Source: Angiostrongylus vasorum
Lineage: Eukaryota; Nematoda; Chromadorea; Rhabditida; Metastrongylidae
DNA length: 64,000 nt
Assembly: GCA_018806985.1 (NCBI GenBank)
Contig: JADANN010000409.1
Span: forward strand, 682,001 to 746,000
Direction: 5' to 3'
The translations under genes and the position numbers were made by a program. Each line of letters starts with the position of its first letter. Position 1 is the first letter of the stretch. The notes beneath the pieces are model-generated. The model searched no databases. It was given only the letters and a program-made list of their open reading frames with translations, and was not told the origin of the DNA. Below, one piece after another: positions 23,930 to 52,061 of the stretch.

Positions 23930-25370
23930 ATAACCGAAGTCTACGAATTGCTAAGGACTTGGAACTTGTGGCTAAACTGCTTCAGTTCTCCGAACAAGTA
24001 ATTTAGACCACATCTCCACCACTATCAAGGAGTTGCTAGAGAAGGGAACTGAAGCTTAATCCTACGGTAATAAGGCCATCACAACTGGTTATAATTCTCT
24101 GCTACCAAGAATCCTTGTGGTAGGATTTTCAACGGCACAAACAAAAAAAAAAAACTTCTGGAAGCAGTTCACAAACGAACTAGTTCAAATATATGTCGGC
24201 TGGACCTCAAGGAATACAATGTTCCGCTGCAGCACCGATGAAGAAAGACTGAAACGCTACCACCTCCCGTCATGACGGGGAGTAGATAAGCATGAAGAGA
24301 GGCACAGCTTCAGCATTGGAGAACGTCATCGTAGGCTTCTGTCCATTCGGAAGTCACAAGATACATCACTTCTCGCAACCTACTAACCTCGCAATATGAC
24401 ATCTTAACCTTAGAGGGAAAAAAATCTGGACTAGCGAAGAATGTCGCGTGTACTATCCTACTCAAGAAGGATGATCGAAGACATCATTTATCTTCGTAAA
24501 TACCGTGATATTTGCTTATGAGTACTTTACAAGCTCTTCCTAAAGATTATTCTAGTAGGACTTGGATGGGGAGCAATACGTTGAACAACCTGGATTCCGA
24601 CAAGGATTCTGCTGCACGGAATACATCCTAACGGTATTTAGCAGTCGTAGAAGTTGACATAGCTACCCTCTTACAGCCACAGCCGACACACTGCTTAACA
24701 AACTCAATGAAGCGGTGATAAGAATAGAACTGCATATAAGACAAAAGAAAAGCCGTGCTGGAAATGTAACCAAATCGAACTGAATGTTGGTTTGATTACA
24801 GAGACCACCAGACAGGTGTGCTATGGGCGTTCCTTTAGAGAATAAGATATAGGAAATACTAGACAAATAAAGGAGAGCTGCAATCGTTACAATCGAGACA
24901 CACATATAAGCCTCGGCCCCACTAACGAACTCAGGACTCCGCGCTCACCCTGTCCATTCGAGTCCCCTCAGTGCTCTGTTACGTTGCAGAAAAGTGTGGT
25001 AATACTTCAACTACGTTACCGCTCACCACCCAAGGAATGCTTGAATGATGTGTTCTGATGCTTAACTAGCATTCAATAGTCTAGTCGGAATGAACAGCTC
25101 AAATACTCTGCACCTTCCGCATACTTGAGATCCAGGAGATTACATATCGAGAGCGAAACACATAGACAGAATACTCATATATTGAGAAACAAGGAACAGA
25201 TGGCGGAAAAAGAGGACGAAAGGGCCCTCCAAGACAACAACCGACAGAATGAAGGAATATATTTGCAGTTAAAATCAGTCAGTTGTATTCGCAGCTGAGA
25301 ACCCTTTATGGCTTACTCGCGATGACAGGCCGTTCTGACATGCACATGGGTAAGTAAGTAAGTATTTTAT
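23930..25370 (+). mobile_element. Degenerate RTE-type non-LTR retrotransposon
   Basis: Remnants of an RTE/BovB-like reverse transcriptase, read across several frames: a KKDDRRH-like stretch with YRPI-type context near 24460-24520, then VEQPGFRQGFCCTEYILT at about 24575-24635, which is the hallmark (E-QPGFR-GF)-type block of RTE elements. Near 25200-25250 a GPPRQQPT-like stretch matches the C-terminal end of such proteins. The 3' end is a short TAAG tandem at 25349-25366, typical of RTE tails. Many stops and frameshifts: an old dead copy. Confidence 0.68.
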
Positions 25371-25691
25371 TCCAAAACCAAGGATCATAGAGGAAACCAA
25401 CTAGCATTAAATAAAAAGAGTGTAGAAAATAATGTTGTTATGGTTTCGTTGGGATAACAAATGTTTCAGAAGGAATGTTGGAACACAAATGAATGAAAAA
25501 CCTTCTAAAAGGAACTGAAACGAGATAAACAACTTATTCACCGCTGTTAATGAAATCACAGTATACTTCAAAGATAAAACATAACATTCTAGTAGTCTCG
25601 AGAAATAAATCTCTAACAATACAGTAAATTATCGAGAGAGAGAACACCACCGACAAACTACGACATGGTCGTATGAAGCTTTGAGACAAGT

Positions 25692-28600
25692 CTACCTTGC
25701 CAAGTAGTATATGACGAAGAAGACGAATAGGGCGAATAGGACCAAATAGCACAATAGGTTCTTTCCTGAAAGAAAATAAACTGCTGATTTCAGCGCACAT
25801 GTATATGTACGTATACGTATAACTACGTATAACACATGACGCATGAAGCCTTTTAACAAGACTAATTGGTTGAACACCCTCCTTGAGCCCCCCAAAGCTT
25901 TACCGCCTCAGTATGCCTGGGAAGTGTTCCTGGATGTCGGGCTGCGATACACAGCGGGGGTTCATCCCCCAGCAAGGTCTCCCAAGCTGAGTCCGGCGTT
26001 TCCATGAGGAAGCCCAGCTAAGAGCAAACCAATACCAGGATCCACCACCACCCTGTTATCAAACTAGTCGCATGGTGGCAAATTTCCCTCTCATCCACAA
26101 GGGCGGCAACTGGCTATGGTGGTTTACGATCTGGAGCAGACTTTGGCCTCTCTCACCTGGGCACTTCAGGGAACTACAATGGCTATCCTAGCAAAACTCC
26201 GAAACAATGGAAATTACGCTAGAACCAGCACAGCCAGTGAAGACAGACCATACAAGTATCAAAGTAAGTAAGTTTAACAACAAATACAGGTCAACAGAGG
26301 AGACAAAGAAAGTGGTTCACCTCCTCTTTGTAAAACAAGTTGGTAATAATAAATTAAACCATAACCTATCTAATTCAATCATGTGTAAGAAAAGAATGAG
26401 CTGGATAGCTGAACTCACCACCTGCCCTGCTTACAATTCCTAGTCGCTTCATAGTAGACGTCAGAAGTCCTTTAGAAGAGTCAAAATCATCATCCATGCT
26501 ATTCAATAAGCGGTTCTGTTCCCGAACATCCTCTCCAATTGATATTGTCACCTGGAAAGCACTGTTGGACTTTGTAATCAGAATGTAATGTCCTAAGTTA
26601 AACAAAACTGCCCCTTATCTATTACGATCATCAGGTGATTTCCGCATGAAATAAAGGATAAAAAGATGAAGTTCTCGTCGTTGATCAATCTGTGAGGGAT
26701 GCGCCATGCATCCGACTTCATTTAGCATCGTTGGACGCGAAAGAATGCATATCTGCCCTTGCGGTAGCGCGGTAGCCTACCGATGTATCGGGCCAGCGCT
26801 GCTATCCTCCCAGACAAGTCTGGTACCAATTTGCCGACCCCCGGAGAGATGAAAGGATTGGTGAGCCAATGGCATGAGAATCGGTCCCATGTGTATTGCA
26901 GCGCGCCTCTGACCAATGCGCTACAGGCGCCCTCTGCATGACATATTGGGAAAATGGATGAGGAAAATCTTGAATTGCGAAGCGTGCTTTCTTCACAAGC
27001 ATGCTAGAAGACATTTGTTTCCCCCATCAAGATGATATTGTACCAATATCCTCGAATTCTCGCGATATACACAATAATAATTCCTCACAGTTTCACGAAT
27101 TTGAAAAGAAAACTTCCGAGTACTTTAGCTTAGTAACCGAAGAAAATACTTCTGAATACAGTCAAAGTATTATGTGTGTAGTTAGGCGTGTTACTTGAAA
27201 AATTTATCACTCTCATCAATTCCATAGAACTGCCGATTAATACGTTCGGTGACCGAAGGGAACTCTAGAAGACCTGTGGAACTACCACCATGAAACTGTG
27301 GGCGCACCTCTGCAATTAGGCGTTCGATGATTCATCAGTCCGTAACTGTTGCAAAGACTTCGTTTCTTCATGATTTTCCTTGCATGTTTGCACTTTTTAG
27401 CAGTCGTTGAGGAGTGCCTCTTGTTCACAATAGAAACATTAAAATATTCGCGCGTGGGCGTTGTTCTCGTCCTCTGGGAAACTTAAGCCTGGTGCAGGGT
27501 GTTGTTCTGCGAGTCCCTGAACGTACCTCTAGCTCCCAGTTGGGCTTGTATTTCAAGTTCTCTCATATACTACCTGATCCTTTCCAATGAACTAGACTTG
27601 AAGAAAAAAGCGTCACCAAACGAAACCGACGGTAATGAGCCTTCAATCACTATCAACTTGACGATAGCCTATTTTGTCCAAGACTATAACCAAGAAAGAC
27701 TATGGAAGGGTTTTTAAACAGTAAAACTCAGCACAGCCTTTCTGGAAAGGTTGTACTATGGACATTCACCTCTTTACAATGGAATGAAGTGGTTTATAGC
27801 TTTGAGTTTTTTTCCAACGAAGGCAAAACTGAAGCTTGTACAGAAATTTATGCGCATGCAGTGTGTCCGAGGTACATCACAATGCGCATAGGGTTACCGT
27901 TTCGATCCCAGGCTTAACACCAAGCAACCACTGTTTCAAAAATAAGCTCACTTCCCCGTCCTCCATCCACAGTTGTGACAATCCTTTTGAGTGTGAATAG
28001 AGTAGTTTGTAGTCGGTAGGATGCAGCAGAGTTTGCGGTAATTCCTAACGTCTCATGGACTAATTTTTCGTGCAATAACACTGTCCAATTCCATTCTTTA
28101 TGATCTTTTGATTTTGAGAGGCAAAATGAGAAAAGTCAAGCCAATGTTAATGAGTATTAGCTTAAAGGGTTGGGTCTTATCCACTTAGAACCAGGTGATG
28201 TTCTGTATTCATCGCCTGCGTAAGACATTTGAAATCGGAGGAAAAAAACTGCTGAAACAATACCTTTATGGTGTGGACATGATATGGTTTCATATGAGCA
28301 CGAGCTGCACTATTGTGAAGGCGTTGTAAGTGCTCATATTGTGGCTGACAATAAGATTTCCCTTAAACCCACACAGAAGTAGAACAGATCATATATTAAG
28401 ACGATCTGGGAAACTCGAATCTTGAATAATTTAGCCTCGGGTCTCCCTCTTTGCCTTTTTGCAGAAAGAATGTATGCTGCACAAAGAACACGATGGGCCA
28501 AGCCCATGTGAAACTCTGGAAGAATTGAGACATGGATTTTGTAAAAAGATTCGACTTACCACGACGCGTTCTGTTATGTTAAAGTGCTCCCTACTGGAAC

Positions 28601-29689
28601 ACTTAGAAAGTCGAGAAGAGTGCTCCTGATTCTGACTTACTATGGGAGATCTGAGCCAATGATATTGACTGTTGCACTTAAGAGCGCGTGTGGTCCAGTG
28701 TTCTGAGGCGCCCTGCATTACACATCGGACCGATCTCCGCGCCTAGGGCTCACCAAGTCTTCCATCCTTCCAGGGTCCGCAAAAATGGTATTAAATCTGT
28801 CTGGGAGGATAGCAGCAGTGACTCGATACATCGGTAGGCCTCCGCGAGTACGAAGTCGAATGTATGGCGTATCCCCATGGGATTGATCAACGCCGAGAGC
28901 TTTGTCCTTTACTTATTGGCGATCTTCGTCGCTAGCCGTTTCGTGATGCCCAATAAGAAGTTATCCATAAAGTTGTCATTGAACCTCTCCTGGGGACTAG
29001 GTATATGTGACGCACGCATGAACATAAAGTTCGCAGATACAGGGTAAGGCTATATTTCCATCTAATTTCTCCATTTCTTCTATCGTCTCAATCCACATGT
29101 GTTTCGCAGCAAGTACAAGGTGACTTCTAGTTCGTGTTCATCTCCTCAACCACTAACTATGTACGCACCAAGCAACCTTAGAACCGATCGGCTAAGAATA
29201 GTCAGCAAAGGAGATCCGTAGATGTATAATGAACGTAGCAATTTTGGATGATATCACACTGATATCACATGATATCATACTTGCGATATCAGTTAACCAT
29301 AACCAAACGACACCTTAACCTATTTACGAAACCTAGCATCACTGAACCTCATAAAAGTTTTCACGTTAAAAATAACACCAGATATCGCTTGGAAGAACAA
29401 ATTTTTGAAAAGAGAAGAAATTGCTTTAAAAGGCAAGAAAACCCCTTGAGAAACAAAACTGATTCCTACTTCTCAAGAAGACGAGGCGATGCAGTGAGGA
29501 TCTTACCTTCTTGAGTGCTGCGACTTTCGTAGAAAGCTCCTCGACAAGATTGTCGTTGTGACGTTCGAGATAACTACTCTCGTATCCAGTACTAGTACTC
29601 GGTCCTAAAATATCGATTTCATCAGAGTTAACTTACTAGTACGAAGGCAGAATACAAACAAGACCACCTCTCGTACCGCGATAAGCCAT
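25692..29689 (-). CDS. BET1: BET1 v-SNARE (ER-Golgi transport), complete
   Basis: Tail-anchored SNARE of the ER-to-Golgi vesicle fusion complex (Qc class). Four exons with matching phases. 29689-29668: start, MAYRGTRG. 29604-29507: GYESSYLERHNDNLVEELSTK, the start of the SNARE helix. 26551-26419: ISIGEDVREQNRLLNSMDDD, then FDSSKGLLTSTMKRLGIVS. 25765-25692: KNLLCYLVLFALFVFFVIYY, the C-terminal membrane anchor, then LAR-stop. Total 108 residues, close to the usual 110-118. The order (N-terminal tyrosine-rich tip, SNARE heptads with a central Q in EQN, RLG linker, single C-terminal TM) is diagnostic. The donor of exon 1 is uncertain: GTGGTC or an earlier GTACGA gives the same phase. Intron 2 (about 3 kb) holds SINEs and other repeats; intron 3 holds a copy of the 400-bp repeat. 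Confidence 0.93.
25880..26265 (-). repeat. Dispersed ~400-bp repeat, in BET1 intron 3
   Basis: TTTACCGCCTCAGTATGCCT ... TCCATGAGGAAGCCCAGCTA ... CCACAAGGGCGGCAACTG. The same family in minus orientation. Confidence 0.75.
26680..26940 (-). repeat. tRNA-derived SINE (family 1), in BET1 intron 2
   Basis: Read on the plus strand from tail to head: CGTTGATCAATCTGTGAGGG ... GCCTACCGATGTATCGGGCC ... GCGCCTCTGACCAATGCGCT (A box complement). Close to BET1 exon 3. Confidence 0.75.
27001..27717 (+). other. Open plus-strand segments inside BET1 intron 2, unassigned
   Basis: Two moderately long plus-strand ORFs (27001-27198 and 27499-27717) read as plausible protein but have no convincing splice partners, start context or family motif. 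They may be chance, or remnants of an old insertion. Between them and 28.4 kb no other feature was seen. Confidence 0.15.
28685..28915 (+). repeat. tRNA-derived SINE (family 1), in BET1 intron 2
   Basis: Head GCGCGTGTGGTCCAGTGTTC, GGACCGATCTCCGCGCC, body CGATACATCGGTAGGCCTCC, tail GATTGATCAACGCCGAGAGC. A small internal deletion removes the GTCATTG segment. Confidence 0.75.
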
Positions 29690-30364
29690 TTCTTTAACAC
29701 CAGTAGCTTGGACAGTATAGGGCTTAACACCAACAGAGATGTCTGAGAGACAAAAAGTCGATTTGAGTGGAAACGAATGGAGTTTAACTAAGCACAGGAA
29801 CTAATTTTTACAATGCAAGAGTGGCGAACGTAACTGCGCTCTAATCGAAAAGACACGTCATCCCTCTGTCACGGTGACGTCTTACTTCCTCCAAATCGAT
29901 TCTCATGTTCATCGCAGTTTTGTGGATCAGCTGGCAGTCAATCCGTTATGTTCATGTTCCCATTCTACTAGTAATTTGAAAGTAACTGTTATAGTAATGG
30001 GAATTTGGAGCTGGTTGGGAGCTCATGGCTGATATGTGTTAATGCCATCACTGGTAAGATTTATGGCTTGTTAGGAGTACACTACGAGGGTTAGCTGACA
30101 AGCTATAAGTCTTATTTAAAACCCCGCTGGTGTTTCCTAATGTTCGTTGTGTCAACTGATACTGTTGTTAAATTAACCCTTGTTTGAAGGCTTATATCAT
30201 TTTTCTCATGTGTACCTGTATGTCTCGTTACTGTCTCCTTTGATAGCCTAATTCTAGTCTAGTTTTGATACTTGTTTTCTTTGTAATATAGTTCCAAGCA
30301 AAAGCAGAATCTCATAGTGTAGTTATACTTTTTTCCTTTGGTAAAGGACAAAGTATATAGCTGT

Positions 30365-30635
30365 CGGCGTTGATCAATCCCTGAGGGATGCGCCGTGCAT
30401 TCGACTTCGTTAGGCATTGTTAGAGGTGATTGAACGCATATCTGACCTTTACAATGACTCGCGATGGCTTACCGATTTATCGAGCCAGTGCTGCTATCCC
30501 TCCAGACAAGCCTGGTACCAATTTGCCGACCCCGGAGGGATGGAAGGCTTGGTGTGCCATGGGCGCGTGGATCAATTCCACGTGTATCGCAGTGGTGCCT
30601 TCAACCATTGCACCACACGTGCCCAATTAATTAAT
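30365..30635 (-). repeat. tRNA-derived SINE (family 1)
   Basis: GGCGTTGATCAATCCCTGAG ... ACCGATTTATCGAGCCAGTG ... CAACCATTGCACCACACGTG. Complete, minus orientation. Confidence 0.8.
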
Positions 30636-30949
30636 ATTACATCAGACAGAAATTCATTGAGCACATTAGACTCGCTCGCTTGCGGCGATGGCTTTGCTTG
30701 AATTTGTTCCGATTCTCGCTTGGAGAGTCCGTTATCATGTAGGGATAGGAATTTGTGGCTATAAATTGCTTACCAACACTTTGTAGCTAGTGATGACTTC
30801 GTCGTGCTATTGTTAGTTCTCATTTTTTTTTTCGGAATGATCTGTTAACGCATTACGCCCCGTGTGGGCTTATAGCGTCCATGGCGATTTGAAGCGAACA
30901 ACCATATGGACTTGGTCATGTTCATATTCAGATCATTGGTTTCAAGGGT

Positions 30950-31930
30950 TTTTCCTTCTTTTTTAACCACACTGTGCGTATTATTTCGATAGCTAATTGA
31001 ACAGAGATCAAAATAGAAGGGGTGAGAGCGGAAAAGCGTTACCTAAACTTAATGATTTACAAAAAACCCTTTTTCGAAGAAGTGCGTTGACGACTAATAT
31101 GACCAGCAACTGACTTATTTTCGTTGTGGTCACTGTGTAGAATGTGGCGATATAAAAAGCACTGAAATGGACTTAGGAAAGGGTGAAAAATGCTTAAAAT
31201 TGGTGCCAGCAGTGTGTTTCTATGAGAGACCATAATAACATTAGTGAATACTGACATAAATCTCAATCGTACAAATAGAACGATGGAACAAAGTCCGTTC
31301 TACAGTTCTGTCATGTTCAGAACCCCGAAAGCTCTCTTACTCACTTGATACTTGGACGGCCCGCCCTCGCTGGTTGTGCGGGCCCCAGCATAATCTCTAC
31401 TTTTTCGAGGCTTGCTAGTTAAGCCATTGTGGTTTCCTGGAATCCCAAGGTCAGCCTGGCCAAGTTCTGCCCCACGTCTTCGCCACCACAGGCAGTCTCA
31501 GCCCTTGTGGATTAGAGGGGGATTTGTGACCTTGCGACTTTGATACCAGGACGGTGCTGGATCCTGGTATTGGTTTCTTTTAGCTAGGCTTCCTGATGGA
31601 AACGCCGAACTTCTCAGCTTGGGAGACCTTTTCACGGTAATGAATTCCCCGCTGTACAGCGCAGCCCAACACCATTGGGTGTTCATTCCTGAAAATATAC
31701 TAAAATTGGAACAATACAAAGAGGATTAGCACGGCTCTTGCGTAAGGATGACACACAAATTCGTGAGGCATTCCAAAAGCTTTTTAGTTATTGAAGAATT
31801 ATTATTTTTTTATCGTCAAAAAACCGGAAAGTCTGCAGCCGACGAAAAATTGCTTGTAGTCAACTGTGCCAGCCAAGGAAAACGGCACCGTGGCGTTATG
31901 GTTTAAGGACCAGTGTTCTTTCCACTTTCC
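30950..31930. repeat. Dispersed ~1-kb repeat, split by the 400-bp repeat
   Basis: Shared blocks with 60.6-61.9 kb and 62.2-62.5 kb: CGATAGCTAATTGAACAG, an AAAAAACCC-TTTTCGA stretch, and GTCTGCAGCCGACGAAAAAT. No protein motif recognised. Confidence 0.5.
31345..31690 (+). repeat. Dispersed ~400-bp repeat
   Basis: TGATACTTGGACGGCCCGCC ... CACAGGCAGTCTCAGCCCTT ... GGATCCTGGTATTGGTTTC. Inserted in the roughly 1-kb repeat at 30950-31900. Confidence 0.75.
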
Positions 31931-32331
31931 ACTCCGAACGTCCAATTTTTTGAAGCAAATAGCTATGGAGGAGCACTTGTTCGGAAATTGAGTAGACAAA
32001 AAGCTTGAAGTGGGAATAAAATCGTTGTTTACATTCGTCAGAGGTATTTGGTGGCTTTGAGTTTTGCTGGTGTGAACTGGTTTGTTTTCGGGTTTTCTCG
32101 AATAAGTGACGTATAGGGTTTTATCACCCAGATTATCGTTGCCGGCCTTTTATATTTAAATTTGTAGTTCTTATCTACTTTTGCCCTCAAGTTTTTATGG
32201 TTTATACCCATTTCCGTACGTAATTGTTTCTCAGGGTCACGTTTTTCCCGTCGTATCTCGTTCAATTACTATCTGATCGTTCGTAAAATAGTGATGTATT
32301 TAGGTGCTTATGCTATAGTTCAGAAATTGCC

Positions 32332-35300
32332 ATGGTGTACATAGACGCAAGTGAGTTGTTTACCGAATTAACTGAATAACCATGACGTTCTAACTTTTTT
32401 TTGGAACTATTTTTTCATCTTATCCTACATTCAAACTCCGTGTCTTTTAATACTTTATGTCACTGTTTACATCGGCCTACTCGGTCATACGGCTGCAAAG
32501 ATGTCTCGTCTGAAGTGAAACAATAAAAAGGTTAAAGCTCTCGGCGTTGATCAATCCTTGAGAGATGCGTTATGAACTCGGCTTCATCAAACTCAGTTAG
32601 AGGTGACTGAATGCATATCTATATCTGGCCTATACAATGATTCGCAGTAGCCTACCGATGTATCGAACAGGTGCTGCTATCCTCTCAGACAAGTATGGTA
32701 CCAATTTCTCAACCTCGGACGAATGGAAGGTTTGGTGAGCCCGAGGCTCGGGGGTCGATCCCATGTGTATTGCAGGGCGCCTCCGATCACTGCGCTACAC
32801 GCACCCCTGAAGTGAAATAAGAAGTGGTTATTCTAAATGGACAAGCTGATGATCGCCTTACTTTTCCTCCGGAGATTTTGTTGATCTTCCGCCACTAAGT
32901 TCTTACCGATCTCAACTATCAGCTCCTATCTTGTAATATTGGTCTTGGAGCACACAGTATGGAATCTTGAAGGTTTAATCCATGTCAAGCCTTATTTTCC
33001 GTGTCTTTCAGATGGACAAGTTTGCGAAAAGAAAAATTCTGTCATCGCCTATATCCTATCTTTCTTCAACTTCATAATTCTCTTGTGGGTTATTCTCTTT
33101 AAATTTTATAAAACCGCTGATATGGACTTCTTTTGCCTGGAGCACCTAGGTAAAATTTAGTCACGATTGACCAGCATTCTTTTCCTACTCGTATCAAGAA
33201 CTGGCACATCGATACCTGGATTTCGGGGTATTTTCTTTTGGTTTATTCTTATGCCAGTTTCAGCTTCAAATCACTGTTCGGTCTGACTAGTAACCCGGAT
33301 GCCAGCGAGAGTAGAGATCATCTGAGAAGATCAAACGGCGGTGGAAATGGAAGGTGGCCAGGAAGCGGTGGACCAGGAGGCCCAGGGAGGAACGGTGAGA
33401 AATTTCTTATGTGGTTTCTTGTTACTGAATTTTACAGTTCTACAGTTCCATGACTAATGCTTACTTACGCCACCACTCCTCTTCAGTTTTTTGGTCGTAG
33501 TTGTGCTCGGTGTTTTTTTTTCCTTAAAAGATAAAATAAGTGAGTTCTAATGGATCTGGATACCAGCAGCCAGAAATCCTTCGGAAATCATGCTTACCAT
33601 AGTTCTTATAAAAGTTACATTTAGCTTGGAAAAACTAACTATGGAACTTTATTTATAGAAATGGGCGTGGAAACTAATGTGTGTTTGTATCCAATTCACG
33701 CATGTATCCAATTTTATTCTTGTTCTGACGTAGACAGGATGAGGAATGGCGAAGCTCTGTGTTATTATATTTAAGCTTATTTTGTAACTAAGAGAATATA
33801 CTTATTTTATCACCCTGGATCCACGGGTTACCTTGAGGACTCGCCTACCGGTTAATGGCAGAGTATATGGCGCATACGCAGATGTTCTACTGGGAGTTAG
33901 AGAGCATTAACAGTACTTTTATAGCTTTGATATATACCTTGCGTATGTACGTGGGCATATTCCTGCATATTTGCTTGAGGTTGCTAGCTTGACTTGATTG
34001 TTCCTCCCATATATCGGAAAGTAGTCATCAGTCGTTTGTGAAATCGGAGAGTTATCAGCATGTCAGTGTACAAACATAATGAACCATTCTGAAGAATGTA
34101 ATGCCACTTAATACGTTTTTACACGATCCGACAATATATCACCTGGATACCAGAATTTTCACGAATCGTTTACTTGCATCCTGTATCCACGAATCATTGT
34201 GTCTGAAGGCGACTCCTACTTGAAGATTTTTGGTATTCTTTCCGAATGTTTATGAATTCTGAGTCAGCTACTCGTGAAATCACGAGGTAGCTATGATGTT
34301 TGGGTTCCCAGGTCTTCACGACAGGCAGTCTCTAGACGTTGTGTATTTGAGAGAACTCTTTGAAGACAAGTCTTGTACCAATTTCCCGTCCTCGGAAGGA
34401 TGGTAGGCTTGGTTGGCTCATTTCGGGGTAGAGCAAGTGCCTCACACGTTTTGAGCGACATTTCTACCACAGTTTAGCTTCGCGCTGAAGATGCATTTTA
34501 AGGAATACAAATCAACTGATCTGCATAGGAAGGCCGTCTTGTGAGTTTATGGTGATCTCGTATTTACTAACGCACGTCTGAATATGTTTGGAGATGATAG
34601 CCTCTGAAGGATTACTGGGATCCTCCTTTGTAAGTCATCACTTGTAGATAGTATCTAGAAAATTTGGAACCCATATATTAAACGATAGACAATAGATGGG
34701 ATAGGATTCGCGTACATCTCACATTTTTTATTTCCTCTTTACATGAAAATCCCTTTCTCAAAATAAAGTTGGAGCACTTCACCATCATATTCAAAAAAAC
34801 TTGCTGTTAAAGCCATAGCTACTAATTTAGTGCAAAGATAATAGCGATTAGAGGTAATTTTGCGACCTTTTCGTCCAGTTCTATCGAAAATGGCTATCAT
34901 CAGCGGAGAACACCTGTTATTACACGAATATGGTCTTGTGATAATTTGGCTACATGTCGATTACCAAGCCTAGTATCTTACCAGTGGACCATACGGATAA
35001 AGCTGGAGTTATATACTAACTGCTCCTCACTAGTGTTATCGAGTCTAGTACACTTTTTTTTCTACCTGGCAGACCAAGTGAATGGAGTTCGAAATCAGCG
35101 CATACAACTGTGATACGAGCTGTGTTAAGCATAAATGTGGCGCTATACCTTAGCTGGATTCGAAACAGGGTTGATTGGGACGAAATGGAATCTCTGGAGT
35201 GGGGATTGGAGAGCGATGCACTTACTCCATTATATTACCTCTCTGCCATATCTTAGTGGTCTTTGAAAGATAAAAAACCAAACCAGCAAAGTTTTTTCTC

Positions 35301-35501
35301 GCTAGGTCATGTTCGAGTTCTACTTCCCTTCGGTGGATAATGTTGATTGAACATTGTAATCGGATTTTCTCTTGAAGCTGAAGTCCACTTATGCGTGATA
35401 TTTCAAACTGTTTAGGCGGATTTCGTCGTAACATTGGTGGCTTACCACGCGTGAGTGGAATGTCGTGTCCACCAATGGCAGGAGGTGGATGAGGCAGGTA
35501 G
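32332..35501 (+). CDS. SELENOK: Selenoprotein K with in-frame UGA (Sec), complete
   Basis: Single-pass ER membrane selenoprotein of the SelK/SelS family, which works with ER-associated degradation and protein palmitoylation. Four exons, all phases exact. 32332-32350: ATG, MVYIDA. 33012-33084: NGQVCEKKNSVIAYILSFFN, start of the membrane helix. 33264-33394: FKSLFGLTSNPDASESRDHL, then RRSNGGGNGRWPGSGGPG, a Gly/Arg-rich tail. 35416-35501: NIGGLPRVSGMSCPPMAGGG, TGA, Gly-Arg, TAG. The family hallmark MVYIS-NGQV start, FFK after the TM, Gly/Pro-rich tail and the PPMAGG-U-GR end are all present; length is 102 residues including Sec against 94 in human. The UGA is placed exactly three codons before the TAG, where Sec sits in other SelK proteins. 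Splice sites: GTGAGT, CTTTCAG, GTGGGT, GTTTCAG, GTGAGA, TGTTTAG. No SECIS was recognised by eye downstream. Confidence 0.93.
32535..32810 (-). repeat. tRNA-derived SINE (family 1), in SelK intron 1
   Basis: CGGCGTTGATCAATCCTTGA ... CCTACCGATGTATCGAACAG ... CTCCGATCACTGCGCTACAC. Complete copy about 200 bp before SelK exon 2. Confidence 0.8.
33400..35410 (+). other. SelK intron 3
   Basis: Two kilobases between SelK exons 3 and 4; contains SINE remnants near 34170-34450 and otherwise unassigned AT-rich DNA. Confidence 0.5.
35490..35492 (+). promoter_or_regulatory. UGA read as selenocysteine in SelK
   Basis: In-frame TGA in the context GGA-TGA-GGC-AGG-TAG, the expected Sec position of the SelK C-terminus (Sec-Gly-Arg-stop). 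Reading it as a stop would drop only three residues, but the two codons after it encode the conserved Gly-Arg before a TAG, which argues that it is decoded. Decoding needs a SECIS in the 3' UTR, which I could not find visually in 35502-36500. Confidence 0.85.
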
Positions 35502-36577
35502 GGTGAAATTTATGCATTTTCCATTCGTGTAAGTTTTTCCGATGGATAAACATACAGCGGTAATGCAATTTTTAAGTCGTAAGTGTGTTGGCATTATAAC
35601 TGCTTGCTTGAATTATTTGTTAGAAATATTTCTATGCGTAAACCCATCTTTTCCCTCGTTAACACTAGGAGTTCGGCTGGCTTTTGGAAAACTTCTGATA
35701 ACTTCTCACTAATTAGATTATTTGGGAGGATCAAAACTTGGTAGTTTTGTAGAAGAAACTTTTCTCTCCCTGTAAGGTTAAATACTATTTTTTGGAAAGT
35801 TTTCTTAGTTTTGAAGCTTTTGGGAATTAGGACTTCCAACAAAATGAGAAAAGCAATTTCAATTTTTGAAATTTTTAATGCAAGCCAAGCTGTAATAGAA
35901 TTGCACATTCGAGGTCGTTGTGGCAGTTTCTTCGACGAAATTCTGCCGATCTAGTTACTTTTGTATTCTGATTAGGAGCTTTGCTAAAAATGACAAAATC
36001 ACGATTGTTGGGCTCCACGGAACCATAATTGTTTTGCGGTAGGATATAAAGGCATGAATCTTATGGGCAACTAACTATCTCCAGATTCTAGCAGTTTCTA
36101 CTTCAAATAACAAAGTTCACAACTAGCTGAGATATGTTGGTTTACAGTTAGGAGCGACCCTTATTTTCGAACCCTGTGAGTGAAATTTACTTCACATCGG
36201 ACTTTGAGTGTTACATTATAAATCAGAAAGAGTGGATGTAAGCATTCTTGCGCAATATGTTCAAATGGGTATGAAGTGACATATTAATGAATGTGTTGAC
36301 AGGATTTTACTATGTACCACTAATCGTGTTTAGCTGTCTGATTGATTCGTTTACAGCTAAAAGTCTGGGTCGCGCCCAGACAGAAGTGGCGTGTGTTGTG
36401 CTTCCTGGGGAACTGAAGTCTTTCTATTGAAATGCTTCGTGTCTTCGTCACTAGTATCATTCTTACAACAGTTCACTTTTGGTGCATGACCACGCCCACC
36501 ATTGCTGGAGGCGGTGCTTTGTGACGCTTACATGCTAAATCGTTTCGACGCGTGTTCGCTGATGCTACGTCTTCACA

Positions 36578-52061
<15,484 letters not shown>

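Noticed and set aside
33238..33453. 71-codon Gly-rich ORF as a stand-alone gene.
   Set aside because: It is SelK exon 3 flanked by intron; the true limits are 33264-33394.
36486..36525. ATGA...GGCGGTG...TGAC as the SelK SECIS.
   Set aside because: Too short, no unpaired AA in the apical loop, and the pairing is imperfect.
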